Below, one piece after another: positions 1 to 7,718 of a stretch of 23,173 nt of DNA. The stretch lies in contig CAKSQT010000023.1 in NCBI GenBank assembly GCA_934486755.1, positions 1 through 23,173 of the forward strand. Direction: 5' to 3'. Both the position numbers and the translations under genes were made by a program. The notes under the pieces are model-generated. The model was not told the DNA's origin. It was given only the letters and a program-made list of their open reading frames with translations, and made no database searches. Position 1 is the first letter of the stretch. Every line of letters begins with the position of its first letter. The DNA comes from an uncultured Eubacteriales bacterium. Its GTDB lineage: Bacteria; Bacillota; Clostridia; Oscillospirales; Acutalibacteraceae.

Positions 1-807
1 GTTACTTTTGCGTCTCATATTGACGGCAAACGCATTTTTATGGGTCCAGAGGAAAGTATGACTATTCAATCCAACCTCGGTTCTACAATTGCCATGGCAT
101 TTGATGAATGTGTTGAAAATCCTGCCGAATACTCATATTCAAAGGCTTCGTGCGAACGCACAACACGCTGGCTCATTCGCTGTAAGAAAAAGCTGAACGA
201 GCTTAATTCGCTAGAAAATACAGTAAATCCTGAACAGATGCTTTTCGGCATAAACCAAGGCTGCACATATAACGACCTGCGCATAGAGCATATGAAACAG
301 ATTGCCGACCTTGACCTTGACGGCTATGCAATCGGCGGTTTGGCAGTAGGGGAGCCGACTGACGTAATGTATGATGTTATCGACCACGTTACACCGTATA
401 TGCCGACTGATAAGATACGTTACCTTATGGGGGTCGGCACACCTGCCAATATTCTTAATGCCGTTGAACGCGGCGTAGACCTTTTTGATTGCGTTATGCC
501 TAGCCGTAACGCACGCCACGGACATTTGTTTACCTCTAAGGGAATAATTAATATCAACAATAAGAAATATGAGCTTGATATGTCTCCGATAGATGATAAT
601 TGCGGTTGCCCAGTCTGTAAGCGTTACAGCAAGGCATATTTGCGTCATTTGCTCAAAAGTTCCGAAATGCTCTCACAGCGCCTGCTTGTTATGCATAATC
701 TATGGTTTTATAATACTTTTATGGAAGATATTCGCAAAGCGCTTGATGACGGTAATTTTGCAAGTTTTAAAAAAGAAAAAGAAGTTATACTTTCTAGAAG
801 AATATAA
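1..807 (+). CDS. tgt: Queuine tRNA-ribosyltransferase, C-terminal part (5' end outside window)
   Basis: Tgt exchanges guanine-34 in the anticodon wobble position of Asp, Asn, His and Tyr tRNAs for preQ1 in the cytoplasm. The frame is open to base 1, so the ATG at 40 is internal; 268 residues remain of a family normally near 375. Visible motifs are PEESMTIQ near the start, GGLAVGE (queuine/preQ1 pocket), the nucleophile Asp in LFDCVMPSRNARHG (codon 487-489), and the zinc site CGCPVC (Cys codons 601, 607 and 616) completed by the His in VMHN (694-696). All key residues are present, so it should be functional. It converges with the sipL gene. No strong U-tailed terminator directly follows it; the nearest candidate is the two-way hairpin at 1003-1043. 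Confidence 0.95.
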   Translation, partial: VTFASHIDGKRIFMGPEESMTIQSNLGSTIAMAFDECVENPAEYSYSKASCERTTRWLIRCKKKLNELNSLENTVNPEQMLFGINQGCTYNDLRIEHMKQIADLDLDGYAIGGLAVGEPTDVMYDVIDHVTPYMPTDKIRYLMGVGTPANILNAVERGVDLFDCVMPSRNARHGHLFTSKGIININNKKYELDMSPIDDNCGCPVCKRYSKAYLRHLLKSSEMLSQRLLVMHNLWFYNTFMEDIRKALDDGNFASFKKEKEVILSRRI

Positions 808-816
808 TAAAAACCA

Positions 817-875
817 AATCAAAGACAGAACTGCACGTCTAATTAATCATAAGAAACACCGTTCTGTCTTTGATT
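817..875. repeat. Perfect 15-bp inverted repeat downstream of tgt
   Basis: The arms AATCAAAGACAGAAC (817-831) and GTTCTGTCTTTGATT (861-875) are perfectly complementary and separated by 29 bases. On the plus strand no T-run follows, so it is a poor intrinsic terminator for tgt. On the minus strand the arm is followed by GGTTTTTATTAT, so it resembles a terminator only for transcription running into tgt from the right. It may act as an mRNA 3' stabiliser or block antisense transcription of tgt; this is inference. Confidence 0.6.
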
Positions 876-943
876 AGGGAAAGATATATTCATTAGGGCT
901 GAGCTATACAAAACGTGTCTACGCAAGCCTTAATTTAGACGGG

Positions 944-979
944 CTCAATTATACTAAATAAATGTTTAGTATAATTGAG
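944..979. repeat. Perfect 15-bp inverted repeat with a 6-base loop
   Basis: The arms CTCAATTATACTAAA (944-958) and TTTAGTATAATTGAG (965-979) pair perfectly around the loop TAAATG. Neither strand has a T-run after the stem, so it is not a standard intrinsic terminator. An alternative weaker structure just upstream (GTCTA 917-921 with TAGAC 936-940, inside GAGC 901-904 with GCTC 943-946) shares bases 944-946, so the two are mutually exclusive at their edge. Confidence 0.55.
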
Positions 980-993
980 GGAGTTATTAATAC

Positions 994-1043
994 GTTAAAA
1001 TAAGCAACCAAAGGCATTTTGCTTGATTTAGCCCTTGGTTGCT
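994..1043 (-). terminator. Intrinsic terminator of sipL, possibly two-way
   Basis: AGCAACCAA (1003-1011) pairs with TTGGTTGCT (1035-1043), extended past one mismatch by GG/CC. On the minus strand the stem is followed by TTATTTTAACG, and it begins 7 bases after the sipL stop codon. On the plus strand the stem is followed by ATTTGTTTAG, so it could also stop transcription coming from tgt. Confidence 0.75.
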
Positions 1044-1049
1044 ATTTGT

Positions 1050-2579
1050 TTAGATCATAGGTATTAAAATCATACGTGCTTCGTTTATTGTTTCACATTC
1101 CATATTATTGATGCTTTGTATTTCGTTGACCGAAGCATTATATCTTCGTGCTATGTTCCAAATTTTTTCGCCTTCCGAAGCAAAATAAATTTTCATTGCA
1201 CAGTTGTCATTAACTTTAATTTTATCGTTGCTTACATCAATATCTTTTACTGCGTCAAATTTAATACATTCGCTTACCGTTGCGTTGATAACAAGCTGAA
1301 TATTTACATCTAAGCTGTTTGACGAATTTAAACTGTAATTGCAGCCGTTAAGTTTAATTATAGGTTCGCAGACTATCGAACCGCCCGATGTTGTTATTTG
1401 GTCATTATATTCAAAATCAATGCTTTTTTCAAAATAACCAATTGAATTATCGTTGTCACGCGCCACTGCACAAACCGTTAAAATTCCTTCGATTATTAAT
1501 CGACCTTCCTTAAATGCTGTATTATATGACTTAACAGCGCACCATAAATCTAATATATCAACTATCCCATCAGTCGATATATCAATGCTTTTTTTGCAGT
1601 CGTAATTTTCTGTTATTTTTTTAACAATCTTGTTGACGCATAGCCTTTCTTTTTTAATGTCTGCAACCATTTTACGAGAAAATGCGTCTGTTATTACCGA
1701 TAGTTCACAATCACAAAAGGCTCTGCCGCTTAAAAGCAATTTAGCGCTTAAAAGCAAGCTGTGAGCAGTGCCGTCTCCTGATATATGAGGTTTTAAGTCG
1801 ATATAAGCAATTTCGGAAGTCGGATCACACCTGCAATTTTCAGTTAATCCATCCATATCTAACACTTGGCTGAAAGGAACCGACGTTTTGAACATTTTAA
1901 TTTCATTGCTGCCTTCCGAACAGTAAGATGCAGTTATGTATAAGTCGCCTTTTAATATGAGTTTACCGCTTATTATTTTACATTCACTTATGCAACTGTC
2001 AGCATCATATTTAAGCAATATATTAATATCGCTGTTCTCCCCTACTTCAAGCTCTTCTTCGATTGCGATATACTTTTCTGCATATCCTACGGGCATTGAG
2101 GCAGATATACTGCTGTTCCTATGCTCAATTTCCTTATCTTTAATATCAGAAACGACCTCGTCGCTCTTTTTGCACGATATATTGAACAACACGTTTACCG
2201 CACCGTGAATATCAATTTTTCTTTCATTAACAGCACGGCAGTTTATATGCTCGCATCTTGCAGTGCAACGGAAGCAGGCGCTGTCGCATTCACTTGATAA
2301 TTCTATTGATTTGCTGAACGGATATTGATATTCATAGGAGCGTAGCAGACCGTCTGGATCGCAATACAAAACGGTTATAGTAACGCTTCCGTCGGCTGTA
2401 ACATTACGTCCGTTTATGCTTTTGGACGAAATGCGCGCGATTGCACGGCATTTAAAAATTTTTGAAATATCAGGGCAATAATCCGGGAGTGTAAAATCAA
2501 CATCAATTGGTACTTCGCAGTTTTCCCGCAGAAAAGTACTTTCGGTTACCACCTTAGACCTGTTGCAATTTATTTCCAT
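1050..2579 (-). CDS. sipL: SipL-like spore morphogenesis protein (DUF3794/SPOCS and LysM)
   Basis: This 509-residue protein has the typical N-terminus of DUF3794 (SPOCS) proteins, with FTLPDYCPDISKIFKCRA around residues 29-46, further beta-rich DUF3794-type segments in the middle, and a C-terminal LysM from about 462 to 509 (GEKIWNIARRYN...). The order and length match SipL of Clostridioides difficile, which binds SpoIVA through its LysM domain and is needed to place the coat around the forespore; it is the clostridial counterpart of SpoVID. No signal peptide is present, as expected for a mother-cell cytoplasmic protein. The start is supported by AGGAGAGG 7 bases upstream. That site lies in one arm of an inverted repeat (see 2585-2631). 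The gene follows an ABC exporter operon but is probably transcribed separately during sporulation. DUF3794-LysM paralogues are common, so the exact orthology is slightly uncertain. Confidence 0.88.
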   Translation of the reverse strand: MEINCNRSKVVTESTFLRENCEVPIDVDFTLPDYCPDISKIFKCRAIARISSKSINGRNVTADGSVTITVLYCDPDGLLRSYEYQYPFSKSIELSSECDSACFRCTARCEHINCRAVNERKIDIHGAVNVLFNISCKKSDEVVSDIKDKEIEHRNSSISASMPVGYAEKYIAIEEELEVGENSDINILLKYDADSCISECKIISGKLILKGDLYITASYCSEGSNEIKMFKTSVPFSQVLDMDGLTENCRCDPTSEIAYIDLKPHISGDGTAHSLLLSAKLLLSGRAFCDCELSVITDAFSRKMVADIKKERLCVNKIVKKITENYDCKKSIDISTDGIVDILDLWCAVKSYNTAFKEGRLIIEGILTVCAVARDNDNSIGYFEKSIDFEYNDQITTSGGSIVCEPIIKLNGCNYSLNSSNSLDVNIQLVINATVSECIKFDAVKDIDVSNDKIKVNDNCAMKIYFASEGEKIWNIARRYNASVNEIQSINNMECETINEARMILIPMI

Positions 2580-2584
2580 AAATA

Positions 2585-2631
2585 TTTCCTCTCCTAAACA
2601 TTTGTTAATAAATAATATTCAGGAGAGGAAA
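2585..2631 (-). promoter_or_regulatory. Inverted repeat enclosing the sipL ribosome binding site
   Basis: TTTCCTCTCCT (2585-2595) and AGGAGAGGAAA (2621-2631) form a perfect 11-bp stem with a 25-base loop. In the sipL-sense transcript the downstream arm is the Shine-Dalgarno sequence itself. Any RNA running through from the ABC genes could therefore hide the sipL ribosome binding site, while RNA started inside the loop would leave it free. It could also be a weak terminator of the ABC operon, but only ATATTT follows the stem. Confidence 0.5.
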
Positions 2632-2641
2632 GAATTATACA
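2612..2641 (-). promoter_or_regulatory. Possible sigma-E-type promoter of sipL
   Basis: Reading the minus strand, TGTATAAT (2634-2641) resembles the sigma-E -35 element and AATATTAT (2612-2619) loosely resembles its -10 element, with a 14-base spacer in the allowed range. Sigma-E control of sipL is known in C. difficile. The -10 match is partial and the region is AT-rich, so a chance match is possible. Confidence 0.3.
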
Positions 2642-2650
2642 TATTTAGTT

Positions 2651-4567
2651 TTATTCAAGTTCAAAGGCGCCCGTATATAGCTGATAGTACTTACCCTTTT
2701 CTTCAATAAGTTTTTCGTGGTTGCCGCGCTCAATAATTCTGCCGTGATCCAATACCATAATCACATCGGAATTTTGTACGGTAGAAAGTCTGTGTGCAAT
2801 TACAAATACCGTTCTGCCTTTCATTAATCTATCCATACCTTTTTGGACGATAGCTTCCGTACGGGTATCAATGCTTGAAGTCGCTTCGTCAAGAATCATA
2901 ACAGGCGGATCTGCAACAGCCGCACGCGCTATTGAAATAAGCTGGCGCTGACCTTGCGAAAGACCGCTTCCATCGCCAGATAATACTGTATTATAACCGT
3001 TTGGCAGCATTTCAATAAATCCGTGAGCGTTTGCGAGTTTAGCAGCCGCAATACATTCTTCGTCGGTCGCATCTAATCTGCCGTATCGGATATTTTCCAT
3101 AACCGTGCCTGTAAACAGATTGACGTCTTGAAGAATTACGCCCAGACTGCGCCTTAGGTCGGCTTTTTTTATCTTATTGATATTTATTCCGTCGTAACGA
3201 ATTTTGCCGTCGGCAATATCATAAAAGCGATTAATCAAATTTGTTATAGTGGTCTTACCCGCACCCGTTGCACCTACAAAAGCCACCTTTTGTCCAGGCT
3301 CAGCATAAATATCAATATTATGCAAAACAATTTTTTCGGGAACATATCCGAAATCGACATCGTGCAAACGGACGTCGCCTCTAAGCTCGGTGTAGGTTAC
3401 GGTACCGTCGTGATGCGGATGTTTCCATGCCCATTTGCCTGTGCGTTTTTCGCTTTCGGTAATATTACCTTTATCGTCAATACACGCATTTACAAGGGTT
3501 ACATAGCCGTTGTCAGTTTCAGGCTCGGTATCCATAAGTTCAAATATACGTTCTGCGCCCGCCATTGCCATAACAACAGCGTTGATTTGCTGAGAAACCT
3601 GACTTATACTCATCGTAAATTGCCGCGTCATACTTAAAAAAGGAATTACAACGGCGATTGAAATTGCCTGACCCGAAAGTGAAATATTTGGCACATTGAA
3701 AGCGATAAGGACGCCGCCTATAAACGCAATTAACACATACAAAATGTTTCCGATATTACCCATTATAGGCATCAGTATATTTGCAAATTTGTTTGCTTTG
3801 CTTGCGTCTTCAAATAACTGCTCATTAATTTTATTAAAGTCTTTCTTGACCTCTTCTTCGTGACAAAACACCTGAACAACCTTCTGACCGTTCAGCATTT
3901 CTTCAATATAACCTTCGACTGCCGCAATAGACTTCTGCTGTCTCACAAAGTATTTTGCGCTGTTCCCACCGACATTTTTTGTTACCATAGCCATTGCTAT
4001 AACACCGAAGAACAGAATTAAAGTCATCCAAAGGCTGAGATAAAGCATATAAAAAATCAGAGTAATAAGCGTAAGAGCCGAACTGAATAACTGCGGAAGG
4101 CTTTGAGAAATCAACTGCCGCAATGTATCAATATCGTTGGTATAATAACTCATAATGTCGCCGTGAGTATGCGTATCAAAATAGCTTACAGGTAAAGATT
4201 GCATCTCACCGAACATCTGCTGACGCATTTTGTTTAGAAAGCCTTGGGTTATGATTGCCATTAGGCGTGTATATATAAAAGCTGATACAACACCTAAAAT
4301 ATAGAATCCTGCCATTAAAATTACAATTGATACAAGTCTGTTATATATCGGATCAAGTCCGACCGACAAACCTTCCGTTATTAACAGGACGATTTTGTTC
4401 AAAAAGAGCGATGATACAGTACCCGTCGCGGCGCTTGCAACTATGCAGACAGCAACAATAATCAGATAGGCTTTATAGTATTTAAAAAGATATTTTAAAA
4501 GACGGCTGATGGTGCCTTTTGCGTCTTTTGCCTTTGCACCACCTTTAAATCCTCTGGGACCCGGCAT
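2651..4567 (-). CDS. ABC exporter half-transporter, canonical ATPase subunit
   Basis: This 638-residue protein has an N-terminal six-helix exporter-type membrane domain (about 30-340) and a C-terminal ATPase. Walker A GATGAGKTT lies near residue 432, signature LSQGQ near 535, Walker B VMILDEATSSID near 554 with its catalytic Glu, and switch His in VIAHRL near 585; all are intact. Between the two domains, about residues 350-395, it carries a hydrophilic insertion with WAWKHPHHDG, which is not part of the core fold. It overlaps the partner ABC gene by 23 bases and has its own AAGGAGG 9 bases before the ATG. With that partner it should form a heterodimeric exporter of the TM287/288 or BmrCD type. 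Such pairs next to a MarR regulator usually export drugs or peptides; the cargo here is unknown. Confidence 0.9.
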   Translation of the reverse strand: MPGPRGFKGGAKAKDAKGTISRLLKYLFKYYKAYLIIVAVCIVASAATGTVSSLFLNKIVLLITEGLSVGLDPIYNRLVSIVILMAGFYILGVVSAFIYTRLMAIITQGFLNKMRQQMFGEMQSLPVSYFDTHTHGDIMSYYTNDIDTLRQLISQSLPQLFSSALTLITLIFYMLYLSLWMTLILFFGVIAMAMVTKNVGGNSAKYFVRQQKSIAAVEGYIEEMLNGQKVVQVFCHEEEVKKDFNKINEQLFEDASKANKFANILMPIMGNIGNILYVLIAFIGGVLIAFNVPNISLSGQAISIAVVIPFLSMTRQFTMSISQVSQQINAVVMAMAGAERIFELMDTEPETDNGYVTLVNACIDDKGNITESEKRTGKWAWKHPHHDGTVTYTELRGDVRLHDVDFGYVPEKIVLHNIDIYAEPGQKVAFVGATGAGKTTITNLINRFYDIADGKIRYDGININKIKKADLRRSLGVILQDVNLFTGTVMENIRYGRLDATDEECIAAAKLANAHGFIEMLPNGYNTVLSGDGSGLSQGQRQLISIARAAVADPPVMILDEATSSIDTRTEAIVQKGMDRLMKGRTVFVIAHRLSTVQNSDVIMVLDHGRIIERGNHEKLIEEKGKYYQLYTGAFELE

Positions 4568-6305
4568 TCAGATCAGCCTCCTTCCTGTTTTGTGAATAAT
4601 ATACCTCTTTGTAGATTGTGTTATTTTTAAGAAGTTCTTCGTGTGTTCCGATAGCATTTATCTTGCCGTCGTCCATAACGATTATGCGGTCGGCGTCCTG
4701 TACCGAAGCAATTCGCTGTGCAATAATAAACTTAGTAGTATTCGGTATTTCAGTCTTGAATGCGCCGCGGATAAGCGCGTCGGTTTTTGTGTCAACAGCG
4801 CTTGTGGAATCGTCTAAGATGAGAATTTTCGGTTTTTTAAGCAATGCGCGGGCTATGCAGAGACGCTGTTTCTGACCGCCTGAAACGTTGCTTCCTCCCT
4901 GCTCTATATGTGTATCGTATCCGTCGGGGAATGTTGAAATAAATTCGTCTGCCTGTGCCAATTTACATACTCTTACAATATCTTCGTCGGTGGCGTTCAT
5001 ATCGCCCCACCTTAGATTATCTTTAATCGAGCCTGAAAACAGCACATTCTTTTGAAGAACGACAGAAACGGCATTTCTGAGGGTATGAATATCATATTTT
5101 TTAACATCAACACCGCCGACCTTGACGGTTCCTTCGGTTGTATCGTATAACCGTGAAATCAGTTGTATTAAGGTTGATTTACTGCTACCCGTTCCGCCGA
5201 TAATTCCGATAGTTTCGCCTGATGAAATGTGAAAATTAATATCGGACAGAGCATTTTTTTCAGCGCCCTTATGATATTTAAAAGATACGTTTTCAAAATC
5301 AACTCTGCCGTCTTTCACCTCAAACAACGGGTCAGAACAGTTGGTGATAGTGCTGTTTGTTGAGAGTACCTCGTCAATTCTTTGCATTGAAGCATAAGAA
5401 ATAACTATCATAACAAAAATCATAGAAAGCATCATAAGGCTCGAAAGAATCTGCATTCCGTAGGTGAGCAAACTTGAAAGCTCTCCGACATCCATCACAG
5501 CGCCGCCCGAGGTTATGATCAGCTTTGCGCCAAGCAATGATACAAGCGTCATTGCGGCATACATTGAAAATTGCATAAGGGGCGAATTCAGCGCAACGAG
5601 TTTTTCTGCCTTTGTAAAGTCGTTGCAGACGTCATTTGCGGAATTAGCAAATTTTTTGCGTTCGTAATCCTCTCTGACAAAGGATTTTACAACGCGTATA
5701 CCTTTAATATTCTCTTGAACCGAATTGTTGAGTTTATCGTATTTTTTAAATACGCTGTTGAATAAGGGCATTGCCCTGCGGATTATCATATAAAGACCGA
5801 AAGCTAATATCGGTATTAAGGCGACAAATATTGTAGAAAGCTGAGGACACATTATAAATGCCATAACAAGGGAAAATACAAACATCAAGGGGCTTCTTAT
5901 TGCAATTCTTATGATCATCATATATGCAGTTTGAACGTTTGTAATGTCGGTAGTCAGCCTTGTAACCAAACTTGACATTGAAAAGCTGTCAATATTTGAA
6001 AAAGAAAAATCCTGCACTTTATAAAACAGGTCGTGACGCAAATTTTTTGCAAATCCGCTTGAAGCAACCGCGCAAAATGCACCCGAAAGCGCGCCGAACA
6101 TAAGCGAAATTATTGCAAGAAGTATAAGTATAAATCCGTATTTTAAAATTACGTCTAATCCCGAACCGTTGCTTATTCCTGTAACAAGTTTTGCTACTAT
6201 AAACGGTATAATACATTCAACAATAACTTCAAACGCCACGAACAACGGTGACAGTAATGAAGGCAGCTTGTATTCCCTAATACAGCTTGATAATCGTTTA
6301 ATCAT
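4545..6305 (-). CDS. ABC exporter half-transporter, degenerate ATPase subunit
   Basis: This 586-residue protein has an exporter-type membrane domain (about 15-310) and a C-terminal ATPase. Walker A GGTGSSKST is near residue 370 and signature VSGGQ near 473. Walker B reads ILILDDSTSAVD near 494, with Asp in place of the catalytic Glu, and the switch loop reads IIAQR near 527, with Gln in place of His. These changes mark the non-hydrolysing site of heterodimeric exporters, where the partner supplies the active site. The frame opens with an ATG at 6311 that touches the GGAGG, so I place the start at the ATG at 6305, which has a 6-base spacer. The start overlaps the end of marR, which suggests translational coupling. 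Confidence 0.9.
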   Translation of the reverse strand: MIKRLSSCIREYKLPSLLSPLFVAFEVIVECIIPFIVAKLVTGISNGSGLDVILKYGFILILLAIISLMFGALSGAFCAVASSGFAKNLRHDLFYKVQDFSFSNIDSFSMSSLVTRLTTDITNVQTAYMMIIRIAIRSPLMFVFSLVMAFIMCPQLSTIFVALIPILAFGLYMIIRRAMPLFNSVFKKYDKLNNSVQENIKGIRVVKSFVREDYERKKFANSANDVCNDFTKAEKLVALNSPLMQFSMYAAMTLVSLLGAKLIITSGGAVMDVGELSSLLTYGMQILSSLMMLSMIFVMIVISYASMQRIDEVLSTNSTITNCSDPLFEVKDGRVDFENVSFKYHKGAEKNALSDINFHISSGETIGIIGGTGSSKSTLIQLISRLYDTTEGTVKVGGVDVKKYDIHTLRNAVSVVLQKNVLFSGSIKDNLRWGDMNATDEDIVRVCKLAQADEFISTFPDGYDTHIEQGGSNVSGGQKQRLCIARALLKKPKILILDDSTSAVDTKTDALIRGAFKTEIPNTTKFIIAQRIASVQDADRIIVMDDGKINAIGTHEELLKNNTIYKEVYYSQNRKEADLNAGSQRI

Positions 6306-6726
6306 AGTCATCCTCCAAATTGTTTTTTAGTTTAGCTGTGATTTTGAAGAAGGTCTCAATTTCGTCGTCCGAAAGTCCCCTTCTCATTTTATTTTCACGT
6401 TTTTCAATAGCGGCAGAAATTTGTTTGTGTATTTCAATAGCCTTTTCCGTAAGAATTATTTTCTTCAACCGTGCGTCATATTCAACAGGAACGCGTTTGA
6501 TCAAACCGTTGTCCTCCATGTGCTTCAAAATGTTGCTGGCGGTGGAACGGCGTATAGAAAATTCGTTTTCAAAATCCTTCTGAAAAATGTCTTTCGAGGA
6601 ATTGTTTATCAAATATCCTATTGCCCAACCGTGCATTCCGCTGGGTGAATTAAGATCGAGCTGAGCTCTGTATTTTTCAAAATCACGGCGCATTAAATTT
6701 GCAATAGACCTGATTTCAAATCCCAT
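6298..6726 (-). CDS. MarR-family regulator of the ABC exporter operon
   Basis: This 142-residue protein has the MarR fold layout. The winged-helix part includes IRRSTASNILKHMEDNGLIK (about 57-76), which is the recognition helix region, followed by the wing segment RVPVEYDARLKKIILT. A C-terminal helix for dimerisation follows. It is the first gene of a three-gene operon and overlaps the first ABC gene, so it very probably represses its own operon and is released by an exported compound. The ATG at 6726 has only AGCAGGA just upstream, a weak and close ribosome binding site. A better GAGGTGAT lies about 20 bases upstream but has no usable in-frame start near it, so translation may be poor by design. 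Confidence 0.88.
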   Translation of the reverse strand: MGFEIRSIANLMRRDFEKYRAQLDLNSPSGMHGWAIGYLINNSSKDIFQKDFENEFSIRRSTASNILKHMEDNGLIKRVPVEYDARLKKIILTEKAIEIHKQISAAIEKRENKMRRGLSDDEIETFFKITAKLKNNLEDDYD

Positions 6727-6766
6727 TTCCTGCTGAGTATCCGTATTATCACCTCGAAAATAAAAT

Positions 6767-6780
6767 GTTAGACTGCTAAC
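6767..6780. promoter_or_regulatory. Palindromic operator candidate for the MarR regulator
   Basis: GTTAG-ACTG-CTAAC is a perfect 5-bp-armed palindrome lying directly after the -10 element, over the predicted transcription start of marR. MarR proteins usually bind such short palindromes over their own promoters. Confidence 0.5.
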
Positions 6781-6781
6781 T

Positions 6782-6809
6782 ATTATACCGTTTTAAAAAA
6801 ATTTGTCAA
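6782..6809 (-). promoter_or_regulatory. Sigma-A promoter of the marR-ABC operon
   Basis: On the minus strand a consensus -35 TTGACA (6804-6809) and a consensus -10 TATAAT (6782-6787) are separated by 16 bases. Transcription would begin near 6775, within the candidate operator and about 50 bases before the marR start codon. Confidence 0.8.
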
Positions 6810-6840
6810 CGGAAAAACGGTGAACAATTTGTTAATTATG

Positions 6841-6871
6841 AGAAAAATACTGTCGGATATTCTCCGACAGT
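6841..6871 (-). terminator. Intrinsic terminator of the proBAC operon
   Basis: On the minus strand ACTGTCGGA (stem 6871-6863), a 5-base loop and TCCGACAGT (6857-6849) form a perfect 9-bp hairpin followed by ATTTTTCT. It starts 10 bases after the proC stop codon. Confidence 0.9.
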
Positions 6872-6881
6872 AAAATGATAC

Positions 6882-7691
6882 TTATTTACCGAGTTCTTTG
6901 GTTCGCTCAAACGCGGCTGTTACGGCGTTTAACGCTGCCGAGCGGAAGCCGGCATCTTCAAGGGTCTTAACACCCTCGATCGTACTTCCTGCGGGACTGC
7001 AAACTTCATCTTTAAGCTGTCCTACGTGCTTACCTGAACTTTGAATAAGTGAGGCAGAGCCGAAAATGGTTTGTGCGGCATACTCAATCGCCTTGCTGCG
7101 CGGAAGTCCGCATTTAACACCGCCGTCGGCAAGAGCCTCGGCAAACATATAAACGAAAGCAGGACCGCAACCTGATATTGCGGATGCCGCGTCTATAAGG
7201 CTTTCATCAATGCGGTCTAACTTACCCGCAAATTTTAGGGCAGATGTAAACTCATAAAGATCATCCTCAAAAACATTATGTCCGACAGAATAAACAATCA
7301 TACCGTTCCCGTTTGAAACAGGGGTATTCGGCATTATACGTATTACAGGATAATCACCGCCCGCAAGCTCTTTTATACTGCTTACGGTAACACCTGCCGC
7401 CATTGAAACCAATACAAAATGATCGTTTCTCTCGGCAAGTACAGGAGCGATACCCGACAGCATACTTTTTAGCATTTGCGGTTTTACACCGAGAAAAATA
7501 AAACGGCAATTTGCGGCAACCGTAATATTATCCGCAGAGTTGCACCCTAATTCATAAGCCAAAATCTCTGCTTTGGAGGAACTGCGGTTAGCAAGAATAA
7601 TTTCGTTGCCGTCAACCGTTTTTGCCACTGCGCGCGCAAGTGCGGCGCCCATATTTCCGACCCCGATAAATCCGAATTTTGCGTTATTCAT
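6882..7691 (-). CDS. proC: Pyrroline-5-carboxylate reductase
   Basis: ProC reduces 1-pyrroline-5-carboxylate to L-proline with NAD(P)H, the last step of proline synthesis, in the cytoplasm. The 269-residue length is normal. The Rossmann motif GFIGVGNMG is at residues 7-15, MPNTP is in the central region, and the C-terminal dimerisation domain has SGCGPAFVYMFAEALADGG and the family signature SPAGSTIEGVKTLE. It is the last gene of the proBAC operon, 27 bases after proA, with GGAGG 8 bases before the ATG. A strong terminator follows it. Confidence 0.96.
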   Translation of the reverse strand: MNNAKFGFIGVGNMGAALARAVAKTVDGNEIILANRSSSKAEILAYELGCNSADNITVAANCRFIFLGVKPQMLKSMLSGIAPVLAERNDHFVLVSMAAGVTVSSIKELAGGDYPVIRIMPNTPVSNGNGMIVYSVGHNVFEDDLYEFTSALKFAGKLDRIDESLIDAASAISGCGPAFVYMFAEALADGGVKCGLPRSKAIEYAAQTIFGSASLIQSSGKHVGQLKDEVCSPAGSTIEGVKTLEDAGFRSAALNAVTAAFERTKELGK

Positions 7692-7718
7692 TTTGCTACC
7701 TCCAATAATTAAATCAAT

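Noticed and set aside
941..982. TATAAT on both strands in the palindrome, suggesting divergent promoters
   Set aside because: The palindrome forces the motif to occur on both strands, and I found no matching -35 element at 16-18 bases on either.
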